The position numbers were made by a program, and so were the translations under genes. Positions 7,718 through 15,440 of a stretch of 45,803 nucleotides of DNA are shown here, piece by piece. Origin of the DNA: an uncultured bacterium (lineage in GTDB: Bacteria > Cyanobacteriota > Vampirovibrionia > Gastranaerophilales > Gastranaerophilaceae); assembly GCA_900551675.1 (NCBI GenBank), contig URXH01000004.1, positions 1-45,803 of the forward strand. The letters are read 5' to 3'. Under the pieces are notes generated by a model, which was not told the DNA's origin, searched no databases, and was given only the letters and a program-made list of their open reading frames with translations. Within the stretch, counting starts at the first letter, position 1, and each line of letters begins with the position of its first letter.

Positions 7718-8353
7718 ATGAAAGAGCTTTTAAAAAAATGTCTGGTTGAATTTATCGGAACATTTTTTCTTGTATTCACAATCGGATGCGCCTTGTTTCC
7801 AAACGGCAGAGGCGGTTTCCCTCCGATGGCAATCGGATTTGTGTTAATGGTCATGATTTATGCGGGAGGCCATGTATCAGGCGGACATTATAATCCTGCC
7901 GTATCACTTGCGGCTGCAATAAGAGGAGCGCTTAGCTGGAGAGATTTTGTACCTTACATGATTGCACAATTTCTCGGCGGTGTTTCAGCGGCATTTTTGG
8001 CTGCATATATTGTTGCAATACCGCCTTATGCAAATGAGACATCATTCTCTATGATACCGATGATAATCTGTGAATTTTTATTCACTTTTGCTTTATGCTA
8101 TACAGTTTTGCATACAGCTACATCAGAGGATACAAAAGGGAATTCTTATTTTGGCCTTGCAATAGGTTCAGTTGTGCTTGTAGGATTGCTTGCAACTGAT
8201 GGAACATGTTACGGCGCATTTAATCCTGCTGCAGCACTGGGTATTTTTACAATGGGAATTACTCAGACAAAACTTATTCTTGCAACAATACTGACAAATT
8301 TTGCAGCAGGCGCTGTAGCTGCATGTGTTTACAAAATAACTTCCAACGATTAA
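7718..8353 (+). CDS. MIP-family channel (aquaporin/glyceroporin-like)
   Basis: The start at 7718 is set by AAGGAG 7 bases upstream. The product has 211 residues with about six membrane helices and the two half-helix signatures of the family: HYNPAVS (NPA at 59-61) and AFNPAAA (NPA at 169-171). Such channels pass water, glycerol or other small neutral solutes across the inner membrane. The residue after the second NPA is Ala172, not the arginine that forms the usual selectivity filter, so the pore is probably wider or differently selective. No glycerol kinase gene is nearby to suggest a substrate. Single-gene unit. Confidence 0.9.
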   Translation: MKELLKKCLVEFIGTFFLVFTIGCALFPNGRGGFPPMAIGFVLMVMIYAGGHVSGGHYNPAVSLAAAIRGALSWRDFVPYMIAQFLGGVSAAFLAAYIVAIPPYANETSFSMIPMIICEFLFTFALCYTVLHTATSEDTKGNSYFGLAIGSVVLVGLLATDGTCYGAFNPAAALGIFTMGITQTKLILATILTNFAAGAVAACVYKITSND

Positions 8354-8429
8354 TATTACCACCTCTCTCGATCTATTGTCGCTTTATAGTTCGTGTGCGT
8401 TTTGGAGGTTCGGGCGTTCCAGGTAAATA

Positions 8430-8524
8430 TTATAATTGCAACCCATCCAAACCTTCCCTATAAAGGGAAGGCTTATTGCCTTTACCAGATTACGGAGAGG
8501 ACAGGGGCGGGTATTAAATTATAA
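8430..8524. repeat. Palindromic intergenic repeat element
   Basis: The ends are imperfect inverted copies (TTATAATTGCAACCC near 8431 against GGGTATTAAATTATAA at 8509-8524). The centre holds a perfect 8-bp hairpin, CCTTCCCT-ATAA-AGGGAAGG (8452-8471). The base composition is richer in G and C than its surroundings. The right end overlaps the last codons of the cysteine-rich gene, which suggests the element inserted there. It resembles a miniature or REP-like element; mobility is inferred. Confidence 0.5.
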
Positions 8525-8752
8525 CTGTAATCCTTTATTTTCATCCATAAAACACTGGCAGGTGGGGCTTAATGTTCCATCGCAGCATTTTGTCCGTCCG
8601 CCGGAGCATCCGCATACTCCGCCATGACGGGAGCAGCACCCTCTAGCTGCAAGTGTACAATTATAAGGTTGATTATAATTAAAAATTTTAAAAACCTGTA
8701 TTCCTAAACAGAAAAATGCAATTAAAGCAAAAACAAATAAAAATTTTTTCAT
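8519..8752 (-). CDS. Small exported cysteine-rich protein
   Basis: The 77-residue product starts after AAAGGAG (spacing 7) and has an N-terminal hydrophobic segment (MKKFLFVFALIAFFCLGIQV) that acts as a signal or anchor. The outer part holds a compact motif GCCSRHGGVCGCSGG...KCCDGTLSPTCQC with nine cysteines. Similar HGGVCGC proteins of unknown role occur in other bacteria. The Cys pattern suggests disulfides or a metal site. It is divergent from the hydrolase at 8784, and its stop lies inside a repeat element. Function unknown. Confidence 0.72.
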   Translation of the reverse strand: MKKFLFVFALIAFFCLGIQVFKIFNYNQPYNCTLAARGCCSRHGGVCGCSGGRTKCCDGTLSPTCQCFMDENKGLQL

Positions 8753-8783
8753 ATAAATTACTCCTTTGTGCTATTATATTAAC

Positions 8784-9980
8784 ATGAAAAAGATTTTAGG
8801 GATCATTTTAGGTTTATTTTTATTACAGAATATTTGTCTTGCAGATACAGGTATTAGCTTTGTTTACATAAACGGTTCAAACAACAACGATGAAAAAATG
8901 CAGAACTGGTATATCGAAGGGGTGCAAAAACTTCATCCCGTCATAAAAGAAAAATTTGAAAAAAGCAAAGAAATAAAAGAAGCATTTTTAGACAAACCTC
9001 AATACAAAATAAATGAAGCTCCCGTTATTTTTTTCTGGGGGGACAAAAGCAGAAATGATCTGGAATTTGTTCAGCAGCAGCTTGATTTATCAAAAGCTTT
9101 CAGTCCCACGCTTGCATATAAAGTCCGCTCAATGCTTACGGCCTACCTTCACGATGCTATATGGGTCCAGAAACAGCATAACATGCTCCCTATACTTGAT
9201 GAATTAAACGAAACAGTTATAAAAGAAGCGCAAAAAGGAAACAAAGTTATATTATATGGGTATTCAGCGGGCACCTTCATAACTTACGAATATATGTTTA
9301 ACAAACTTCCGTATCTGAATCCGGAAGATTTGTTTAACGGACTGGAAGTAAGCGATAATGTGAAAAAATTTGCACTTGAACATCCGCTTGAAAATACCTG
9401 TATTTCTGCACTTTCAAAAGCGCAAATCGGAACTGTCTCGCAAAACGGTCATCTTCTTTTAAAAAAAATTGATGACAATTTGCTTGAAGAAAGTTATTTA
9501 AAATTACAGGAGGCAACAAAAACTGCCTGCGCTCCGCCTGATACTTTTCTCGGTGTTGTAAATTTTGCGAGCCCGCTGGTTCTTTTCTACTCTGATCTTG
9601 CTGATCCTGAGTATGAACTTAACGATTATAATAAACTTATGCTCAAATACATAATTGAAAACGGAAATTTCTTTATAACGGTGAATTTTCGCGAAGATCC
9701 GCTCGGATTTCCAAGTTCGAGAAATCTAACAATAGATGAGATGCAAAAACTTGCAAATATAGAAATAACCAATCCGAAAGGTTTTGTCTACGACAATTCA
9801 AGCGTATGGTCAAAACGTTCCGTTTTATTTGCGCATACATCGTACTGGAGCGCCAGAAAAACATTCGCAAAAGCCGTTGTAAAAGCATTCACAAACGGCT
9901 ATAAACTTCAGTATGACAAAGAATTTCAGCAAAAAGTTCTTGAAAATAATAAAAAGAAAATTAAATTTGAGATGCTTTAG
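8784..9980 (+). CDS. Secreted alpha/beta-hydrolase-like protein
   Basis: ATG 8784 gives 398 residues with a signal peptide (MKKILGIILGLFLLQNICLA). GYSAG around Ser161 is the G-x-S-x-G nucleophile elbow of lipases and esterases, preceded by a predicted strand KVILY. Candidate triad partners are the Asp in NFREDP (about residue 300) and the His in FAHTSYW (about residue 353). The substrate is not evident; a lipid or ester is plausible. A TATTAT box with extended -10 (TGC) ends 6 bases before the ATG and no Shine-Dalgarno site is present, so it looks leaderless. The protein is probably exported. Confidence 0.72.
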   Translation: MKKILGIILGLFLLQNICLADTGISFVYINGSNNNDEKMQNWYIEGVQKLHPVIKEKFEKSKEIKEAFLDKPQYKINEAPVIFFWGDKSRNDLEFVQQQLDLSKAFSPTLAYKVRSMLTAYLHDAIWVQKQHNMLPILDELNETVIKEAQKGNKVILYGYSAGTFITYEYMFNKLPYLNPEDLFNGLEVSDNVKKFALEHPLENTCISALSKAQIGTVSQNGHLLLKKIDDNLLEESYLKLQEATKTACAPPDTFLGVVNFASPLVLFYSDLADPEYELNDYNKLMLKYIIENGNFFITVNFREDPLGFPSSRNLTIDEMQKLANIEITNPKGFVYDNSSVWSKRSVLFAHTSYWSARKTFAKAVVKAFTNGYKLQYDKEFQQKVLENNKKKIKFEML

Positions 9981-9990
9981 CGGATAATCA

Positions 9991-10014
9991 GAGGGCAAGA
10001 GGACAGGAAGGCAG
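9991..10014 (+). repeat. GARGRYAR octamer repeat, three units
   Basis: GAGGGCAA, GAGGACAG and GAAGGCAG follow head to tail, matching the 8-bp consensus of four other loci in the window. It lies between the hydrolase stop and the ribosome site of the next gene. Confidence 0.65.
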
Positions 10015-10040
10015 GCCATTTACAACAGGAAGGAGTAAAC

Positions 10041-10628
10041 ATGATTGATATAAAAGACGGTGTACAGTTTGATCCGGGATTTATTCAGCACATATCAGCA
10101 TTTGAGCCGAATATTGAATATGTCTATAATACTTTAAGCACGTGCAGAAATTTTAATCAAAAAAAGATGCAGTTTAAAATGTTTTACCCGAAAATCCAAT
10201 CACTTTTAAAAAATTATCTCGGGTTTTATCTCGGTTGTATTTTATGGGCAGTTTATATTAAAAATCTCGATGAAAAACCAATTTTAAACAACCTATGTTT
10301 CGGCGGCGAATACTCGGAGAATGATACGCTTGAAGAAATCGATTTTATAAAAAAATATATTGAACAATTGAAAAAAGACGTAAAATATTATACGGGGCAA
10401 AATTTTTCAATAGATTCACAAAGCCTGAATATTCTTGATGCATATAGGAATTTTTTAAAAGAGAATAAAGGATTTGTCGAAACTAAAACAACAAAAGATA
10501 TAAAACTCCCTGAAGGTTTTAAAACTCCGTCGGATAAAGATTTGAAAGAAATTCTTGAAGGTATAGAAAAAGTTATAGAAAACGGAAAGTTATACGAACT
10601 TTTCCCGCTTGCTGAAAAGGTGCTTTAA
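10041..10628 (+). CDS. Hypothetical cytoplasmic protein upstream of nagZ
   Basis: I do not recognise this 195-residue protein. AGGAAGGAG lies 6-14 bases before the ATG, so translation is well supported. No signal peptide is present. The sequence is mostly helical, with one hydrophobic segment (LGFYLGCILWAVYI, about residues 58-71), a lysine-rich middle and an acidic C-terminal helix (LKEILEGIEKVIEN). Its stop is 1 base before the nagZ start, so the two are translationally linked and may share a cell-envelope context. Confidence 0.7.
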   Translation: MIDIKDGVQFDPGFIQHISAFEPNIEYVYNTLSTCRNFNQKKMQFKMFYPKIQSLLKNYLGFYLGCILWAVYIKNLDEKPILNNLCFGGEYSENDTLEEIDFIKKYIEQLKKDVKYYTGQNFSIDSQSLNILDAYRNFLKENKGFVETKTTKDIKLPEGFKTPSDKDLKEILEGIEKVIENGKLYELFPLAEKVL

Positions 10629-10629
10629 A

Positions 10630-11598
10630 ATGGATTTGAAAACAAAATTATACCAGATGTTTATTCTCGGAACAGAAGGCGGCGGGTATGAAAAAGCACT
10701 TGCAAACGGTTTAGGCGGAATTATTTTTTTTATAAAAGATATTCAATCGTCAGATGAGTTTCGCAAACTTATTTCAGATATAAAATCAAAAGCCTTAATT
10801 CCTCTTTTTCTCTCAATAGATCAGGAGGGCGGAAGAGTTGAGCGCACCGAAAATATTCATAATGGCAAAAAATATTTGTCGGCAAAATTTGCATTTGAAA
10901 AAGGAGAAGATTTTCTGCGGGCACAAACATGCGAGATTGCACAAGAATTAAAAAGTTACGGTATAAACCTTAACTTTGCCCCATGTATTGACGTAAACAC
11001 AAATCCAGATAACCCGATTATCGGCGAACGCGCCTTTTCAAACAACCCCGATGATGTTATAAAAGGCGAAAAAATAGTTTCTGAAACTTACCGCGAAAAC
11101 GGAATTATCCCCTGTGTAAAACATTTCCCCGGCCATGGCGATGCAGACGCTGACAGTCATCTGACGCTGCCAGAGATTGATTTACCGCTTGATGAAATGG
11201 AACGCACCCATATAAAACCCTTTGCCGCCTGTGCAAAAACTATAGAAATGATAATGGCTGCACATCTTCACTGCACCTGTTTTGAGCGTGAAGCAATTCC
11301 GACATCTTTAAGCAAAAAGGCAATCTCTTATCTGAGAAATAAATTAGGCTTTAACGGAGTAATAATCTCTGACGACATGATAATGGCGGGTGCTACGGGA
11401 ATTGAACCTGTACAGGCTTGTGAAAAAGGTATCCGCGCAGGCTTGAATATGTTTATTTACAGAAATTCCACACCTGAAACAATTGAAATAATAGAATCAA
11501 TTGCACAAAAAGCTTTGCAAGATGAAGAATTAAGACAAAATATCGAATATTCTTATGAAAAAATTCATGACTTGAAAAAGAGAAAAAATATATTATAA
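10630..11598 (+). CDS. nagZ: Beta-N-acetylhexosaminidase NagZ (GH3)
   Basis: The 322-residue protein is a compact single-domain GH3 enzyme. KHFPGHGDADADSH (164-177) carries the catalytic His-Asp dyad loop typical of NagZ, and VIISDDM holds the nucleophile Asp248. IDQEGGRVER (63-72) and GINLNFAPCIDV are further family motifs. NagZ releases GlcNAc from anhydromuropeptides in the cytoplasm during murein recycling. No signal peptide is seen, as expected. ATG 10630 lies 1 base after the preceding stop, with AAGG inside that gene as its ribosome site. Confidence 0.95.
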   Translation: MDLKTKLYQMFILGTEGGGYEKALANGLGGIIFFIKDIQSSDEFRKLISDIKSKALIPLFLSIDQEGGRVERTENIHNGKKYLSAKFAFEKGEDFLRAQTCEIAQELKSYGINLNFAPCIDVNTNPDNPIIGERAFSNNPDDVIKGEKIVSETYRENGIIPCVKHFPGHGDADADSHLTLPEIDLPLDEMERTHIKPFAACAKTIEMIMAAHLHCTCFEREAIPTSLSKKAISYLRNKLGFNGVIISDDMIMAGATGIEPVQACEKGIRAGLNMFIYRNSTPETIEIIESIAQKALQDEELRQNIEYSYEKIHDLKKRKNIL

Positions 11599-11599
11599 T

Positions 11600-11627
11600 C
11601 ATAGGTCGGGCTAAAGCCCGACCTATG
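11600..11627. repeat. GC-rich palindrome after nagZ
   Basis: A perfect 12-bp stem (CATAGGTCGGGC / GCCCGACCTATG) closes a TAAA loop, and CGACCTATG is repeated directly just after. No T-tract follows. It is REP-like and may protect the nagZ mRNA 3' end. Confidence 0.6.
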
Positions 11628-11654
11628 CGACCTATGATCTTTAAAACATCCTGT

Positions 11655-12143
11655 TTAATACTTTAGATACTTTTGCAAAATCAATTTTTTCAAAGCTTTT
11701 GAATATACAGCCTGCGGATCGATTGCCAGAACTTTATCAAGAGTTTCTATTGCACCTTTATAATTCTCAAGCTTTTTTTGCACAACAGCTTTATAATAAA
11801 GCGCATCAATAAATTTCGGATCGAGTTCTATTGCTTTGTCAAAATCCTTCAATGCAGATTTTAATTTTTCATTATCCGCTTCTTTATCTGCAAGAATTAC
11901 CTGCGCGCGGTTGAAATATGCATCTGTCATTTTGTGGTTTAGTTCAATTGCTTTTGTGTAATTTTCGTAAGCAGGTTCAAGTTCATTCAAATTATGAAAA
12001 ACTATTGCCAGCGAAAAATAAGGCATTGCATCATCAGGATTTAATGCGATTGCCCTGTTCAGCGAATGCATTGCTTCATCAAATTTGCCCTCATTTGTTT
12101 CGGAAATTCCTTTATCTAAATAAAATTTGTAATCGTGATCCAT
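11655..12143 (-). CDS. TPR-repeat protein
   Basis: The 162 residues are almost entirely tetratricopeptide repeats, about four units beginning near residues 5, 39, 73 and 112 (for example EGKFDEAMHSLNRAIALNPDD). There is no signal peptide or catalytic domain, so it is a cytoplasmic protein-protein scaffold. AGAGGAT lies just upstream of the ATG. It is convergent with nagZ and divergent from the GT4 gene. Partner unknown. Confidence 0.88.
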   Translation of the reverse strand: MDHDYKFYLDKGISETNEGKFDEAMHSLNRAIALNPDDAMPYFSLAIVFHNLNELEPAYENYTKAIELNHKMTDAYFNRAQVILADKEADNEKLKSALKDFDKAIELDPKFIDALYYKAVVQKKLENYKGAIETLDKVLAIDPQAVYSKALKKLILQKYLKY

Positions 12144-12178
12144 TTTATCCTCTTAACAGATTTTTTTTATTAATACCC

Positions 12179-12200
12179 TCCCTCCCTGATTAGGGAGGGA
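12179..12200. repeat. Short GC-rich hairpin
   Basis: TCCCTCCCT and AGGGAGGGA form a perfect 9-bp stem around GATT, in the divergent region between the TPR and GT4 genes. The stem composition matches the hairpins at 8452-8471 and in the cca insertion, so it may belong to one repeat family. Confidence 0.5.
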
Positions 12201-12275
12201 AATAAGTAAAGCTTTATTATAATTAAATCACATAATGTATAAAAGCTCAACCTGCCTTGTGTTATAATTATATAT

Positions 12276-13355
12276 ATGAATATTCTTTTTATAACTGATT
12301 TATATCCGGTAAAAGACGATGAAAAAACAACACCGAGAACTCTTCTTAATTTTGTTAAAGAGTGGGAAAAACAGGGACATAAAGTCGATGTTATAAAACC
12401 TAATTTTATTTTGAATTCATTTTTGCGAGGGAAGCCGTTTTACAAAACAGGCAAGTACGGCAATATTTTGAACATAAATTACTGGACTCCGTTCTGGTTT
12501 GATATTAAACGTAAACAGCCTACCTTCCTACCTTCCTACCCTCCTACCCTCCTCACAATCGCTCACATGCCGTCAGGAATTCTATTTGCGGACAAGCTCG
12601 GCCTTCCGTTTGTGGCAGGGATACATAACTCGGATTTGGAGATTCTTACAAATCCTTTATACAAATTTCATTTTAAAAAACGGCTTGAAAAAGCTCTCAC
12701 AAATGCAAAAGCAATTGCCTGCAGATCTTTTGTAATAAAAGATAAACTCCTCAAACTTTATCCGGAATTTGAAAGCAAGACATTTACTGCACCGTCAGGA
12801 ATTGATGAAAATATAATTCACTCTTCACTCTTCACTCTTCACTCTTCACCCGTAAAAGTTTTGACCTGCGCGCATTTCAAAAAAAGAAAAAATATTGATA
12901 AAGTTATTGAAGCCTGTAAGGGGCTTGAAGGTTTTGAGCTGACAGTAATCGGAGACGGCAGTGGGCGAAGAAAACTTGAAAAAATAGATAAAAGTGTAAA
13001 ATTCACTGGCCGTTTAAACCACGATAAAGTTCTTGAAAAAATGCGGGAAAGCGATATTTTTATCCTGCCAAGCGTTAATGAAACCTTTGGTATGGTATAT
13101 TTAGAAGCTATGGCGCAGGGATGTATTACAATATGCACAAAGGATGACGGTATTGCAGGAATTATTAAAGACGGCGAAAACGGTTTTTTAACTCTTCCTA
13201 TTTCAAGTGAGATTAGAAAATTACTCCTTAATATAAAAAAACTGGATGATGACAGCTTAAAAACATTGCGCTACAATAGTTTGCAGACAATCAGAGAGTA
13301 TACGTCAGACAAATGCGCACGTGAATATTTGCAACAAATTTTTAAGATTTTGTAA
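12276..13355 (+). CDS. GT4-family glycosyltransferase with two tandem-repeat insertions
   Basis: The 359-residue enzyme has a GT-B fold. The N-terminal acceptor half starts FITDLYPV. The donor half has VTVIGDGSG-like sequence and the E-x7-E motif of GT4 (Glu269 and Glu277 in NETFGMVYLEA). It probably transfers a nucleotide-activated sugar to a surface glycan or lipid. Two short tandem repeats lie inside the frame, one 8-bp (12520-12551) and one 7-bp (12817-12849). They encode low-complexity loops (PTFLPSYPPT and HSSLFTLHSS), and a change of one unit in either would shift the frame. TGT-TATAAT ends 7 bases before the ATG with no Shine-Dalgarno site, suggesting a leaderless mRNA. Confidence 0.9.
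   Translation: MNILFITDLYPVKDDEKTTPRTLLNFVKEWEKQGHKVDVIKPNFILNSFLRGKPFYKTGKYGNILNINYWTPFWFDIKRKQPTFLPSYPPTLLTIAHMPSGILFADKLGLPFVAGIHNSDLEILTNPLYKFHFKKRLEKALTNAKAIACRSFVIKDKLLKLYPEFESKTFTAPSGIDENIIHSSLFTLHSSPVKVLTCAHFKKRKNIDKVIEACKGLEGFELTVIGDGSGRRKLEKIDKSVKFTGRLNHDKVLEKMRESDIFILPSVNETFGMVYLEAMAQGCITICTKDDGIAGIIKDGENGFLTLPISSEIRKLLLNIKKLDDDSLKTLRYNSLQTIREYTSDKCAREYLQQIFKIL
12520..12551 (-). repeat. 32-bp GARGRYAR octamer repeat inside GT4 gene
   Basis: On the plus strand the four units read CTACCTTC twice and CTACCCTC twice; on the minus strand they are GARGGTAG. The length is exactly 32 bp, as at the alaS and 40-kb copies. It is located in a loop between conserved GT4 segments. Confidence 0.8.
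12817..12849 (+). repeat. 7-bp tandem repeat (TTCACTC, 4.7 copies) inside GT4 gene
   Basis: Four perfect copies of TTCACTC plus a partial TTCAC are translated as part of the inter-domain region of the GT4 enzyme. Because 7 is not a multiple of 3, gain or loss of one unit would cause premature termination. Confidence 0.88.
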
Positions 13356-13471
13356 AGATTTGACATCATCAAGGCATGTTTCTGGTAGTATAAAATCCGA
13401 GGGTTGGTAATAATTTTTTATTAGCCGAAACTTAAAAATTTTCGTAAAATACCCCGAAAGGAACAGATTTA

Positions 13472-15052
13472 ATGAACAAAATTTTAATTGTACTTTTGAC
13501 ACTTTTATTTAACATTCAACAGGCAAATGCATTTAATATTGATGCATTTATGGATAAAAACGTGGCGCCGGTATCAGATGCAGTTGCGGCAATAATTTTC
13601 CATCCTGTTCATGTTTTTGGTGCCGATGTACCGATTATTATTTTCTGGATTTTATTCGCGGGGATATTTTTTACGTTTTACCTAAGAGGTATTGCTGTCT
13701 GGGGATTTAAACATGCAATTGACCTTGTTTTCAAACCTAAAAAATCAGATGACGGAACAGGTGAGACTTCACCGTTTCAGGCTCTGATGACAGCATTGTC
13801 AGGGACAATAGGGCTGGGAAGTATTGCCGGTGTTGCAATTGCAATATCAATGGGCGGTCCCGGGGCAGCTTTCTGGATTATTGTCGGAGCTCTTCTCGGG
13901 ATGTCATTAAAATTTGTAGAAGCAGCATTAGCTGTCAAATACAGAAGATTTAACCTTGACGGTTCAATATCAGGCGGTCCTATGCATTATATGGCGCATG
14001 GTCTTACAAGAAAAAAACTCAGATGGCTCGGACAGCCTTTATCCGTAATATTTGCAATACTTTGTATCTGCGGAGGTATTACGGGTGGAAACATGATTCA
14101 AATAAATCAGGCAGCCAATCAGTTTGTTAATGTCTGCGGAGGGGCAAACGGCCCTATGCATGGGATGCACTGGCTGATAGGCCTTGGTATGGCAATTGTT
14201 GTCGGCTTAATTGTTATCGGCGGGATTAAAAATATCGTTAAAGTTACAGAAAAGATTGTGCCTTTAAAAATTTTTATATACCTGTTTGCGGCAATGGCAG
14301 TTATTGTATGCAACTTTAAACTTATTCCGCATGCAGCATGGGTCATTGTTAAAGAAGCTTTCAAACCGGAATCAGTTTACGGCGGTATGTTTGTTGCAAT
14401 GATTATGGGTCTGAGACGTTCAGTTCAGTCAAACGAAGCAGGTACAGGATCTGCACCGATTGTTTACGCAACTGTTAAAACTGATGAACCTTTATCACAG
14501 GGGTTTGTAGCATTGCTTGATCCTTTCTTAACAGGTTTTATGTGTACCCTGACTGCTTTTGCAATAGTAATTACAGGGGTTTACCAAACTCATGCAGGAC
14601 AGACTTCAGGTATTGAAATGACATCAGATGCTATTTCATCAGTTATGCCTTTCTTCCCGACTCTATTAGCAGGTATTGTTCTTTTATACGCTTTATCGAC
14701 AATTATAAGCTGGGCATATTACGGACAGAAATCCTGGAACTTCTTATTCGGCGAAGGAAAGAAAAGAACACTGACATTCCAGTTTATTTACTGCGGATTT
14801 ATTCTCATTGGTTCTGTATTAAACGTAACATCGGTTATCAATATTACAGATGCAATGATGATTGCAATGTCAGTACCGAACATTATTGCAATGTATATTT
14901 TAGCTCCTGAAATTAAAAAAGATTTAGCAGAATACTGCAGAATACATCAGCTCGGCAAATTAATCAACCGCGACTGGTTAAAGCCGGCTGTTGTACCTGT
15001 TGAAAATGATGAAGAAGATGAGGTAGAATGTCAGATCAACAAATTATCATAA
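13472..15052 (+). CDS. Sodium:alanine/glycine symporter (AGCS family)
   Basis: The 526-residue membrane protein begins with a cleavable-looking signal (MNKILIVLLTLLFNIQQANA), followed by about ten to eleven helices. SNEAGTGSAPIVYA and TALSGTIGLGSIAGVA are AGCS signatures for substrate and Na+ binding. It imports alanine or glycine with Na+ (or H+). AAAGGAAC lies upstream of the ATG. The 116-base leader has an imperfect hairpin but no glycine-riboswitch core that I can see. Its last 25 bases overlap the ACT-domain gene. The family call is firm; the exact amino acid is not determined. Confidence 0.95.
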   Translation: MNKILIVLLTLLFNIQQANAFNIDAFMDKNVAPVSDAVAAIIFHPVHVFGADVPIIIFWILFAGIFFTFYLRGIAVWGFKHAIDLVFKPKKSDDGTGETSPFQALMTALSGTIGLGSIAGVAIAISMGGPGAAFWIIVGALLGMSLKFVEAALAVKYRRFNLDGSISGGPMHYMAHGLTRKKLRWLGQPLSVIFAILCICGGITGGNMIQINQAANQFVNVCGGANGPMHGMHWLIGLGMAIVVGLIVIGGIKNIVKVTEKIVPLKIFIYLFAAMAVIVCNFKLIPHAAWVIVKEAFKPESVYGGMFVAMIMGLRRSVQSNEAGTGSAPIVYATVKTDEPLSQGFVALLDPFLTGFMCTLTAFAIVITGVYQTHAGQTSGIEMTSDAISSVMPFFPTLLAGIVLLYALSTIISWAYYGQKSWNFLFGEGKKRTLTFQFIYCGFILIGSVLNVTSVINITDAMMIAMSVPNIIAMYILAPEIKKDLAEYCRIHQLGKLINRDWLKPAVVPVENDEEDEVECQINKLS

Positions 15053-15306
15053 CAGTTTCCGGCATAGATAAAGTCGGCATTGTAGCAAAGGTTTCATCAG
15101 TGCTCGCAGAATATGGGGTTAATATTGAAGATATTAAACAAACTCTTATGCAGGGACACTTTGTAATGTTTATGCTCTGCAATATTGAAAAATCAAAATT
15201 TTCTTTTAAAGAAATCAAAGAAGTTTTAACAAAAACAGGTGAAGAACTCGGAATGGAAATCTGGGTTCAAAGAAAAGAAATTTTTGACAATATGCACAAT
15301 ATATAA
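15028..15306 (+). CDS. ACT-domain protein
   Basis: The 92 residues form one ACT domain (IIITVSGIDKVGIVAKVSSVLAEYG...), of the GcvR/UPF0237 type that binds small ligands such as amino acids. GAGGT sits 4 bases before the ATG, within the symporter gene, and the 25-base overlap implies translational coupling. It may sense the transported amino acid and tune the symporter or metabolism. That partnership is inferred from gene order. Confidence 0.88.
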   Translation: MSDQQIIITVSGIDKVGIVAKVSSVLAEYGVNIEDIKQTLMQGHFVMFMLCNIEKSKFSFKEIKEVLTKTGEELGMEIWVQRKEIFDNMHNI

Positions 15307-15440
15307 AACATTTCTTTATGCTATAATTATAGTATCTGAAGGGGTATATTTAGTAAAATTTTGTAAACAAACCCGCAAATTTTAATCTTTATGACCGTTC
15401 AATAAATAATTGATAGTTATTTGAAGAAGGTTTATACCGT

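Noticed and set aside
8436..8627. Plus-strand frame of 63 codons rich in Pro and Arg
   Set aside because: It is read through the palindromic repeat and antisense to the cysteine-rich gene; no ribosome site.
11600..11627. Terminator of nagZ
   Set aside because: The stem is strong, but no T-tract follows on either strand.
13360..13394. TTGACA followed by TATAAA as a promoter for the symporter
   Set aside because: The spacer is 23 bases, too long for a normal sigma-70 promoter.
13356..13471. Possible glycine riboswitch before the AGCS symporter
   Set aside because: Only a loose hairpin is seen; the conserved glycine-aptamer core is absent.
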